5,417 nucleotides of DNA from Pseudomonadota bacterium (lineage in GTDB: Bacteria > Myxococcota > Polyangia > Polyangiales > Polyangiaceae), in NCBI GenBank assembly GCA_023419055.1, contig JAEZYO010000315.1, positions 1-5,417 on the forward strand. The letters are read 5' to 3'. Positions within the stretch are counted from its first letter, which is position 1. Each line of letters starts with the position of its first letter. This document shows positions 1-5,417 of this stretch, piece after piece. The position numbers were made by a program, and so were the translations under genes. Below the pieces are notes generated by a model. It searched no databases. It was not told where the DNA came from and worked only from the letters and a program-made list of their open reading frames with translations.

Positions 1-23
1 GCCCATCACCAACAACCATGGGC
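1..23 (-). terminator. Inverted repeat just after the LamG lipoprotein stop, possible terminator cut by the window edge
   Basis: GCCCAT at 1-6 is the exact reverse complement of ATGGGC at 18-23, giving a 6-bp stem with an 11-base loop. It begins 3 bases past the TGA of the minus-strand lipoprotein gene. Whether a T-run follows cannot be seen because the window ends there. The stem is short, so it could be chance. Confidence 0.25.
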
Positions 24-26
24 GCA

Positions 27-1700
27 TCATTTGAAGGAGAGGTTCTTGATCTCGTCGGCGGTGAAGGCGCGACACGAGATGCGGAGCTCATCGACGGCCG
101 CGTTGAGGTACGGATCGGACGGGAAGCGCGATTTCCCGATGTAGTTCTCGGTCAAGATGCCGAGGTCGCCTGGGGTCACCACGGGATCCGGCAGGTTTCC
201 GACCGAGGCGCCGTCGAGGTAGAGCGTCAGCGCGCTCGGGGAGACGACCACGGCGACGTGGTGCCAGGCGTTGTCGAGCGGCACCGAGGTGTTGGACGAG
301 AGCGCGGTCTCTGCCTCGGGCGTGAACATCACGAAGCGGAGCTCGTTGGCTCCGCCGCGCGCGGTGAAGAACGTGAAGTTCTCGGCGTTGCCGAAATCGA
401 GCAGGCGAGCCCACTGATCGCCCGCGCCGAGCTTCACCCACAGCGCCAGAGTCAGCTCCGTGGTGCACCCGCCGAGCGGATCGTCCGCGAGTTGGACGTA
501 CTGATCCGCGCCGGAGAGCTGCACCGCAGCTCCGAGTCGACCGCTGCTCCAGGCGGCGCCGTTCTCGAGCGTCGCGTCGATGCCGCGATCGGAAGAGTCG
601 ACGCTCGCAGTGCCGGTCGCCTCGTCGAAGCGCAACCTCGAGTAATCGCCCTTGGGCCATGCCAGGTCGGCGAGCTCGGCCGGCGTGAGCACGCGGCCGT
701 AGACGACGAACTCGTCGAGCAAGCCGTCGAGACCTGCGTCGGGAAAGCGCGATTTGCCGAGCCAGCCGAGCGGGCTGATGGGCTCCATCTGCGACGGCGG
801 GACCGCGACGGAGGCGACCTTCGCGGCCGGGAAACCGTCGACGTAGATCGCGTGCTCACCGCTCGCCGCGACGGTCGCGGCCACGTGCTTCCACACGCCG
901 GTGGGGAGCGTCGTCCCCGTCGTGACGGTGGCCTCGTTCTCGGCCGCGCCGCCGAACACGGAGAAGCGGATCCCGTCCGGGCTGTTCGGCGTGAGGTACA
1001 TGAAGCGGGTGTCGGTGCCGGCGCCTTGGTTGCCGAAATCGAAAATGCGGTGCCAGAGCGGGTTCGTGTCGAGCTTGACCCAAGCAGCGATCGTCGTCTC
1101 GGTCAGGCCCGTGAAGACCCCGCTCGGCATTTCGACGAACTGCGTCGGGGTCGCTCCGCCGGCGAGCGACAGCGCTCCGCCGCTCCGACCCTCGGTGGAC
1201 CGCGCGGTCTCGTCGGTGAGCGTCGCGTCGAGCCCGCGAAAGGAATCGTCGGAGACGACCGTGCCCGAGCTTTCGTCGAAGTGATATTCGAGGACTGGCG
1301 CGTCCTCGTCCACGCCGTCGTCTCCGCCCTCGCCGTCGTTGCCGCCTTCGCCAGTACCGTCGTCACCTCCGACGCCCGGGCCTTCGCCCGCGATCCCGTT
1401 ATCGGGCGTGCCGCCGCTGCCGCCCGAGTCTTCTCCCGCGCTGCCGGCGGTGCCGGCGTTGCCGCTGCCCGCCTTCGAGCCGCCGCTCCCGGTTTGACCG
1501 CCCGACGAGCCACCCTTGCCACCGCTGCTCGAGGTGCCGCCGTCGCTGCCGCTCGTCCCGCCGCTGCCGTTGGTGCCGGCGCTCGCCCCGGAGCCCGCGG
1601 CGCCCGCACCTCCACCTGGCGAGTCACCGTCGCTGCAAGCGGCAGCGCCGAGCACCCACACCGACCCAGCGAGTAGACAAAGAGCGGTCTTGTTGTTCAA
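27..1700 (-). CDS. LamG-domain (two tandem) surface lipoprotein with Gly/Ser-rich spacer
   Basis: Predicted exported lipoprotein of 557 residues with no recognisable catalytic domain. Residues 1-22 form a lipoprotein signal: a Lys-containing n-region, the hydrophobic core ALCLLAGSVWVLGAAA, then Cys22. The lipobox (A-A-A-C) is slightly atypical because Ala replaces Leu at -3. Residues 23 to about 135 are a low-complexity Gly/Ser/Thr spacer that turns Asp/Glu-rich near its end. Two LamG-like jelly-roll domains follow, at about 137-348 and 352-555. Each has an opening FDE..GT...D...RG.DATL segment, an AWVKL/LWVKL strand, a DFGN motif (221-224 and 435-438), a W.HVA strand leading to YVDG/YLDG, and GKSRFP (315-320 and 522-527). 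Such domains usually bind carbohydrate or protein ligands; surface binding here is inferred. The TTG start at 1700 is chosen because AGGA lies 5 bases upstream and the signal peptide begins there. An ATG at 1757 would add 19 residues that break the signal peptide and would overlap the upstream hairpin. It lies 85 bases downstream of the kinase gene on the same strand. Confidence 0.9.
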   Translation of the reverse strand: MNNKTALCLLAGSVWVLGAAACSDGDSPGGGAGAAGSGASAGTNGSGGTSGSDGGTSSSGGKGGSSGGQTGSGGSKAGSGNAGTAGSAGEDSGGSGGTPDNGIAGEGPGVGGDDGTGEGGNDGEGGDDGVDEDAPVLEYHFDESSGTVVSDDSFRGLDATLTDETARSTEGRSGGALSLAGGATPTQFVEMPSGVFTGLTETTIAAWVKLDTNPLWHRIFDFGNQGAGTDTRFMYLTPNSPDGIRFSVFGGAAENEATVTTGTTLPTGVWKHVAATVAASGEHAIYVDGFPAAKVASVAVPPSQMEPISPLGWLGKSRFPDAGLDGLLDEFVVYGRVLTPAELADLAWPKGDYSRLRFDEATGTASVDSSDRGIDATLENGAAWSSGRLGAAVQLSGADQYVQLADDPLGGCTTELTLALWVKLGAGDQWARLLDFGNAENFTFFTARGGANELRFVMFTPEAETALSSNTSVPLDNAWHHVAVVVSPSALTLYLDGASVGNLPDPVVTPGDLGILTENYIGKSRFPSDPYLNAAVDELRISCRAFTADEIKNLSFK

Positions 1701-1711
1701 AGGCTTCCTTT
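1698..1711 (-). promoter_or_regulatory. Ribosome binding site and TTG start of the LamG lipoprotein
   Basis: Read on the minus strand this is AAAGGAAGCCTTTG (TTG at 1700-1698). The purine-rich AAAGGAAG stretch ends three bases before the TTG, and its AGGA core lies 5 bases upstream. This decides the start: the TTG opens directly into a Lys-containing n-region and hydrophobic core, whereas the upstream ATG at 1757 does not. Confidence 0.6.
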
Positions 1712-1757
1712 CGGTTGGGGAGCAAAGCTCCGTCGAGAACGAACGAAGAGCGCACAC

Positions 1758-1777
1758 CCGCGCGCCTGCGCGCGCGG
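1758..1777 (-). terminator. GC-rich hairpin between kinase and LamG lipoprotein genes
   Basis: CCGCGCGC (1758-1765) and GCGCGCGG (1770-1777) form a perfect 8-bp stem around the 4-base loop CTGC. It starts 8 bases after the kinase stop codon in the direction of transcription. Downstream on the minus strand the sequence is moderately T-rich (for example TCTTCGTTCGTTC) but has no true T-run. It may be a weak or Rho-assisted terminator, or a processing site that lowers lipoprotein expression relative to the kinase. Low-complexity CG runs can give such stems by chance. Confidence 0.35.
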
Positions 1778-1785
1778 CGAGGCGC

Positions 1786-3486
1786 TCACAGGCACTCGGG
1801 CTTGTAGGTCTTCACGCCATCGCGATCGAGAACGTAGGGCGGCGAGCAATTCACCTTGGGAGCCGCAGCTTGCGGCGCCGAAACGACGGGTGGGGCGCTG
1901 GGAGCAGGCGCGCGCGGGAGCGCTCGTGTCGCTCCGCGCACGCGCTTCCGCTGGCCGCTCTCGGGTGAGTCTTCGCGATCGGCGTGCTCCGCCTCGGCGC
2001 GCGCGTCGGGCGCGGAGGCGGGCACGAGGTCGACGCTCAGCATCGCGTCCTTGTCGAGCGCAACGTCGCGCGTCGCGCTCTCGTAGCCGGATGCGCGCAC
2101 CTCGAGCTTGCGGGGCTTGCTCGATCGCTCGAGGTCACCCTTGAAGTGGCCGACGCCCAGGCGTTGCCCGTCGAGGAGGATCTCGGCCGCCTCCGGCTTG
2201 GCCGAGATCTCGAGCGTGATGCGGCTCGGCACGGCGAGCGCCGCATCGCTGGTCGTCGCGCGAGAGGCCAGGAAGGCGAACGCGCCAGCCGACGCGCCGA
2301 CGACCACGGCGAGCGCGCCGAGAACCAACGGCCAGGAGCGGCGAGCGGAGGGACGGAGCTCGACGGAGCGGCTCTGCTGGACCGGAGTCTCGTGGAGTCG
2401 GTCGATCTCGACCATCCCCGAGAGCAGGGGTGCGCCGAGCAAGTTCGCGAGCGCGACCGGAGGCTTCTTGAGCTCTTCCTCGACCTGACGCTGCCGCTTG
2501 CGGCGCGACTCACCGTGCGCGGTCTCCATGTAGGCCGCGAGCTCGCGCTGCTGAACGGCTCCGCCGAGCTCCGGCAAGTGCGCTTCCATCGCGAGCTGCA
2601 TCGCGAGCGCGCTCTCGAAACGATCTTCACGCCGCTCGGCGAGCGCGGTCTGGATCACGCGCTCCCAGCCCGGCGAAATGTCGGGGCACGCTTCGCGGAT
2701 CGACGGGAGGTTGCCCCCGAACAGGCGGCGCGCGATCTCTTCCTGGCGGAGCCCCTGCCAGAGTCTCCGGCCGGCGAAGGCTTCCCAGAGCATGACTCCG
2801 ACCGCGAACACGTCCGCCCGGCGATCGATGCTCGTGTCGCCGACGAGCTGCTCGGGCGGCATGTAGTTGAGCTTGCCCTTCACGATGCCGGCTCGAGTGG
2901 CTTCGTCCGCCGGCGCGTGCACCTTCGCGATGCCGAAGTCGAGCACCTTCACGGCACCCTCGTGCATCACGATCACGTTCTGGGGCGAGACGTCGCGATG
3001 GACGGGGAACAGCGAGGAGCTCTCGTCCCGGAGCTCGTGGAAGTAGTGGAGTCCGGCCAAAACCTGAAGCAGGACGTGGACATGCAGGCGCAGCGGGAAC
3101 GGGGCCTCGCCCTTGCCGAGGAGCTTCCACAAAGACTGCCCCTCGACGTACTCCATCACGATCACGGGGCTCGAGACGTCCTCGAAGACCTCGAAGATCT
3201 GAACGATGTTCGGGTGGTTGAGGCGGGCGCAGATCTCGGCTTCGCGCCGGAACAGCGCGCGCATTTCCGTGCTCTCGGCGAGCTCGCGATCGAGCACCTT
3301 GAGCACGACCAGCCGCTTGAGGCCGCGCGTGCGCTTCTCGGCCAGGTAGACGCGCGCCATGCCGCCGCGCCCGAGCTCGAGCAGCGGCCGGTAGTCGTCG
3401 AGAGCCGAGAGCCGGTCTCGGATGTCGTGCGTCGCGGAGTCGGTCGAGCTCAAGTACGGATCCTCTTGGCGGGCGCGTTGCTGCAT
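1786..3486 (-). CDS. Transmembrane serine/threonine protein kinase with C-terminal PEGA domain
   Basis: Hanks-type Ser/Thr kinase of 566 residues, predicted to phosphorylate protein substrates using ATP at the inner membrane. The kinase domain spans about 32-300. It has the glycine loop GRGGMARVY (39-47), ATP-anchoring Lys63 in VVLKVL, Glu82 of helix C, HRDVSPQN (163-170; catalytic Asp165, metal-binding Asn170), DFG at 183-185, and PPE at 210-212 in place of APE. Ser replaces the usual Lys of HRDLKPxN, a change known to be common in myxobacterial kinases. A basic/acidic juxtamembrane stretch (about 310-384) leads to one membrane helix at about 385-407. A PEGA domain (about 422-489) follows, placed outside the cytoplasm, then a Pro/Ala linker and a tail holding Cys547 and Cys565. 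GAGGAG lies 5 bases before the ATG and supports this start. The gene begins 9 bases after the upstream PEGA-like gene, so the two are very probably one operon. Signal and substrates are unknown. Confidence 0.97.
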   Translation of the reverse strand: MQQRARQEDPYLSSTDSATHDIRDRLSALDDYRPLLELGRGGMARVYLAEKRTRGLKRLVVLKVLDRELAESTEMRALFRREAEICARLNHPNIVQIFEVFEDVSSPVIVMEYVEGQSLWKLLGKGEAPFPLRLHVHVLLQVLAGLHYFHELRDESSSLFPVHRDVSPQNVIVMHEGAVKVLDFGIAKVHAPADEATRAGIVKGKLNYMPPEQLVGDTSIDRRADVFAVGVMLWEAFAGRRLWQGLRQEEIARRLFGGNLPSIREACPDISPGWERVIQTALAERREDRFESALAMQLAMEAHLPELGGAVQQRELAAYMETAHGESRRKRQRQVEEELKKPPVALANLLGAPLLSGMVEIDRLHETPVQQSRSVELRPSARRSWPLVLGALAVVVGASAGAFAFLASRATTSDAALAVPSRITLEISAKPEAAEILLDGQRLGVGHFKGDLERSSKPRKLEVRASGYESATRDVALDKDAMLSVDLVPASAPDARAEAEHADREDSPESGQRKRVRGATRALPRAPAPSAPPVVSAPQAAAPKVNCSPPYVLDRDGVKTYKPECL

Positions 3487-3498
3487 GGCCGCTCCTCA
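3484..3498 (-). promoter_or_regulatory. Overlapping stop codon and ribosome binding site coupling the PEGA-like gene to the kinase
   Basis: On the minus strand the junction reads TGAGGAGCGGCCATG. The TGA ends the PEGA-like protein, GAGGAG is the kinase ribosome binding site and shares two bases with that stop, and the ATG starts the kinase 5 bases further on. Ribosomes ending the first gene would sit on the second gene's start site, the usual layout for translational coupling. Confidence 0.75.
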
Positions 3499-4410
3499 GA
3501 ACTGCCCGGTGAGCGCGATGGTCGCCCCGCCGCTGCGAGCGCCGATCTTCACGCCGGCACGAGGTTCTCTCCTCTTCGCCGCCCGCTCTCCTTCGCTCGA
3601 AGTCTGGCCGCTGGTGACGAAGAGCACCGCGGCGACCACCGTGGACACGGCACCCACACCGAGCCCCACGTCCGCGATCAGGTACGAGCGCTTCATGTCG
3701 TCGTAGCGGCCGCGATCGCCCCCGCTGCAGCTCGGAGCGCAGGCTTCGAGCTCGTTTTTCTGGGAGTTTCCGGCGATCGCGAAGCCCGCGAAGGTGCCGA
3801 ACCCGACGACGGCGAGGCCTGTCGCGACGTACGCGGCGACGGGTGTCGAGCCGGCCTCCGCGGGCTTGCTCGGTGTGGAAGGCTCCGTCGCCGGCTCCGC
3901 CTCGTCTGCGGGCGCGCCACCTTTCTTCGGAAGGCGCACCTCGACCAAACGGTTCTTCTCTCCCTCGCGGATGAGGACGTCGCTGCTCAGCACGTCACCC
4001 CACGGCAACACGAAGCGCAAGCGATGCTTGCCCGGATCGAGCTCGATCGCGCGTCCGTCGAGCTGCTCCGTCAGGAGCTCGTCCGTCGAGAACACGCGCA
4101 CGTTGCTCACGTCGTTCCCCGCGTCGTCGATGACGGAGAGGATCACCGTCGGGATGGTCTGCCGCACGGACTCGAGGAACTCCGTGCACTCTGTCCTGAT
4201 TTGGTCCGGGCACGATTCGTCGGAGCCGCAAGTAGTGAAGAGTTCCGACGCGAGTCGAAGCCGCCCTGCCTTCACTTCACGCTGGCCGGAAGCATGCGAG
4301 GCGGAACAGGTCTTTGCGTCTGCCCACGCGACGCGGGGCGAGAAGGTGATGAGCGCCGCGCTCGACGCGGCGAACGCGAAGAACAGCGAAAATCGAGCGA
4401 GATCCGGCAT
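3496..4410 (-). CDS. Exported PEGA-like protein with two membrane helices, partner of the kinase
   Basis: Protein of 304 residues with no catalytic motif. Residues 1-30 look like a cleavable signal peptide ending VAWA, with cleavage before Asp31. A cysteine-containing N-terminal segment (Cys35, 61, 67, 75) with a helical, TPR-like look follows. A beta-rich PEGA/carboxypeptidase-regulatory-like region spans about 87-162 and includes DPGKHRLRF at 125-133. After a Pro/Glu/Ala linker (163-190) come two hydrophobic helices (about 191-213 and 243-266) joined by a loop with Cys224 and Cys228. The basic tail ends in GATIALTGQF. From family knowledge, proteins of this plan recur beside Ser/Thr kinase genes in myxobacteria, but I know of no established function. 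The ATG at 4410 is preferred because the signal peptide starts there, with GGAAAG 10 bases upstream. A TTG at 4428 would add six residues but has GAGG almost touching it. It is the first gene of the leftward operon; a role as sensor, scaffold or substrate for the kinase is inferred. Confidence 0.87.
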   Translation of the reverse strand: MPDLARFSLFFAFAASSAALITFSPRVAWADAKTCSASHASGQREVKAGRLRLASELFTTCGSDESCPDQIRTECTEFLESVRQTIPTVILSVIDDAGNDVSNVRVFSTDELLTEQLDGRAIELDPGKHRLRFVLPWGDVLSSDVLIREGEKNRLVEVRLPKKGGAPADEAEPATEPSTPSKPAEAGSTPVAAYVATGLAVVGFGTFAGFAIAGNSQKNELEACAPSCSGGDRGRYDDMKRSYLIADVGLGVGAVSTVVAAVLFVTSGQTSSEGERAAKRREPRAGVKIGARSGGATIALTGQF

Positions 4411-4484
4411 CGAAAGGTGACTTTCCAAACCTCAAGCTGAGACAAAGAAGTTCGGCACGGAGGCGCGAGCCACCGCGAGACGAA

Positions 4485-4498
4485 CCCTTCATGAAAGG
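4485..4498. repeat. 14-bp near-palindrome, possible operator
   Basis: CCCTTCATGAAAGG has a perfect 8-bp palindromic centre, TTCATGAA (4488-4495). Beyond one mismatched pair, two further pairs (CC with GG) match. It lies 75-88 bases upstream of the preferred start of the leftward operon, a plausible distance for a regulator site. The binding protein is unknown. Confidence 0.35.
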
Positions 4499-4523
4499 AC
4501 TCTCACGAGCCCCGTTGTTTGCT

Positions 4524-4561
4524 CCGTTGACGCGTTCGGTGCTGGTTGCACCGGTGACGCG
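4524..4561. repeat. 11-bp direct repeat flanking a hairpin in the divergent control region
   Basis: CCGTTGACGCG (4524-4534) and CCGGTGACGCG (4551-4561) match at 10 of 11 bases, with starts 27 bases apart. The inverted repeat CGGTGC (4537-4542) / GCACCG (4548-4553) lies between and partly overlaps the second copy, with loop TGGTT. The combination of direct and inverted repeats in a divergent promoter is suggestive of regulator binding. The centre lies about 100 bases before the LysR-type start and about 130 before the leftward start. Confidence 0.4.
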
Positions 4562-4641
4562 CCACCTAACCTCGAGCATAGAGTGCCGCTCGGTTCTGCA
4601 CCATCGCCCAGCGGCGAACTCACTGGTAAGGTAGATGACCA

Positions 4642-5417
4642 ATGGCAAGCGCACGTTTGGATGACATCGTGTCGCTCGCGTTCTTCGCGCGCGTGGTCGA
4701 GGCGGGCTCGTTCAAGGGCGCCGCGGATCTACTCGGCGTGAGCCGTCCCGCCGTGAGCCAGCGCATCGCCGCGCTCGAGAGGCGATGCGGGGTTCGCTTG
4801 TTCCACCGCAGCACGCGCAAGGTGGCGCTGACGCTCGAGGGTGAGCGCGTCTACGCCGGGTGCGCGGGGCTCACCAAGGCCGCCGACGAGATCACGCCCG
4901 AGCTCGATCGCCTGGGCGATCAGCCGCGCGGGCGGCTACGCGTGAGCGCGCCGGTCGGCTTCGGCACCACGCTGCTCATGCCGGTTCTGCCGGCCTTTTC
5001 CAAGGAATTCCCCGAGGTTTCGGTCGACCTCTCGTTCACGGAGCAGTCGGTCGATTTGATCGACGCCGGCGTGGACGTCGCGATTCATTTCGCGCAGGTG
5101 TTGCCGGACTCCTCGTACGGCTTCCGCAAGCTCGGTACGGAGCGCATGTTGATGTGCGCCGCGCCGAGCTACCTGAAGAAGCACGGCGCGCCTCGAAACC
5201 TCGACGAGCTCCGCCGCCACGCCTGCCTCGAGCTCGCGGCGTCGCGCAAGGAGTGGAGCTTCAGCGTCGGCGACGAGCTCCTCACCATCACCACCGCGGG
5301 GCCGCTCCGCGTGGACAGCGTGATCGCGCTGCGTGACGCGGCGGTGCTCGGGCTAGGCCTCGCGATCCTTCCGCGCTCCGTCGCGGCGCCGGCGATCGAG
5401 GAGGGGCGACTCGAAGT
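4642..5417 (+). CDS. LysR-type transcriptional regulator, C-terminus cut by the window edge
   Basis: DNA-binding transcriptional regulator of the LysR family, open to the right end of the window with 258 complete codons visible. Family members are usually about 295-320 residues, so roughly 40-60 residues are missing. Residues about 7-66 form the winged helix-turn-helix: FFARVVEAGSFKGAADLLGV, then SRPAVSQRIAALE (34-46), then GVRLFHRSTRKVALTLEG (50-67). A linker helix (about 68-92) leads to the effector-binding domain, which begins PRGRLRVSAPVGFG (95-108) and includes DVDLSF-like and DAGVDVAIH segments, resembling the CrgA-like subgroup. DVAIH replaces the more usual DVAIR. AAGGT lies 9 bases before the ATG. 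The gene is divergent from the PEGA-like/kinase operon, making that operon a candidate target in addition to itself. The inducer cannot be predicted from the sequence. Confidence 0.97.
   Translation, partial: MASARLDDIVSLAFFARVVEAGSFKGAADLLGVSRPAVSQRIAALERRCGVRLFHRSTRKVALTLEGERVYAGCAGLTKAADEITPELDRLGDQPRGRLRVSAPVGFGTTLLMPVLPAFSKEFPEVSVDLSFTEQSVDLIDAGVDVAIHFAQVLPDSSYGFRKLGTERMLMCAAPSYLKKHGAPRNLDELRRHACLELAASRKEWSFSVGDELLTITTAGPLRVDSVIALRDAAVLGLGLAILPRSVAAPAIEEGRLE

Larger units (their letters stand above)
4411..4641. promoter_or_regulatory. Divergent control region between the PEGA-like/kinase operon and the LysR-type regulator
   Basis: A 231-base gap separates two divergent genes and must hold both promoters. 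No convincing sigma-70 -35/-10 pair is visible on either strand; myxobacterial promoters are often hard to read by eye. It contains an 11-bp direct repeat (4524-4534 and 4551-4561), a hairpin (4537-4553) and a near-palindrome (4485-4498), any of which could be operators. LysR-type regulators commonly bind such divergent regions, repressing themselves and controlling the opposite gene. Confidence 0.6.

Noticed and set aside
18..1676. 552-codon open frame on the plus strand, antisense to the LamG lipoprotein.
   Set aside because: Its first codon position pairs with the third position of the minus-strand gene. A stop in this register needs an in-frame TTA, CTA or TCA codon in the real gene, and these are rare in high-GC genes, so long shadows are expected. 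The translation is Arg/Glu/Gly-rich with no domain, while the minus strand has a signal peptide and two LamG domains.
1757..1757. ATG at 1757 as the start of the LamG lipoprotein.
   Set aside because: It would put a polar 19-residue extension before the lipoprotein signal and would need a ribosome binding site within the GC hairpin. The TTG at 1700 has a good ribosome binding site and a proper signal peptide.
1984..4440. 818-codon open frame on the plus strand across the kinase and PEGA-like genes.
   Set aside because: Same antisense register as above. It spans both genes only because the 9-base gap keeps them in one frame. The opposite strand has unmistakable kinase motifs, and the plus-strand product shows no family features.
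4527..4572. TTGACG (4527-4532) or TTGCAC (4546-4551) as a -35 box for the LysR-type gene.
   Set aside because: No reasonable -10 element lies at 16-18 bases. TAACCT at 4567-4572 is 15 bases from TTGCAC and matches poorly, so I do not call a promoter position.
4277..4654. 125-codon minus-strand frame covering the divergent intergenic region.
   Set aside because: It overlaps the start of the PEGA-like gene out of frame and the start of the LysR-type gene, has no ribosome binding site I can defend, and no recognisable domain.
4860..5336. 158-codon plus-strand frame inside the LysR-type gene.
   Set aside because: It is out of frame with the continuous LysR-family reading frame from 4642, which shows the helix-turn-helix and effector domain without interruption. 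The alternative product is a low-complexity Arg-rich string.

Overview
The window is high-GC, densely coding bacterial DNA. It most likely comes from a myxobacterium of the Polyangiales/Sorangium type. The evidence is a Hanks-type Ser/Thr kinase with the HRDVSPQN catalytic loop and a C-terminal PEGA domain, a neighbouring exported PEGA-like two-helix protein, and a lipoprotein with a long Gly/Ser-rich spacer. This taxonomic call rests on family knowledge and composition, not on a marker gene.

Layout: three genes run leftward on the minus strand and one runs rightward. From the divergent control region at about 4411-4641, the leftward set begins with an exported PEGA-like membrane protein (3496-4410). 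A transmembrane Ser/Thr kinase follows (1786-3486); its ribosome binding site overlaps the stop codon of the first gene, so the two are almost certainly co-transcribed and probably translationally coupled. After an 85-base gap containing a GC-rich hairpin comes a lipoprotein with two tandem LamG (concanavalin A-like) domains (27-1700, TTG start). Another inverted repeat lies just past its stop, at the window edge. Rightward, a LysR-type regulator starts at 4642 and runs off the right end with about 258 codons visible.

How they may work together (inference): the kinase has a cytoplasmic catalytic domain, one membrane span and an extracytoplasmic PEGA domain. Its coupled partner carries an exported PEGA-like domain and two membrane helices. 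Together they look like a cell-envelope sensing and signalling pair. The LamG lipoprotein could be a surface carbohydrate- or protein-binding protein made with them or independently. The divergent LysR regulator is a candidate controller of the leftward genes; the shared intergenic region holds an 11-bp direct repeat, a hairpin and a near-palindrome that could be operators.

No tRNA, rRNA, CRISPR array, insertion sequence or phage gene was seen. The content is mostly of known families. The least described parts are the kinase/PEGA pair with its cysteine-framed kinase tail, and the cysteine-containing partner protein.
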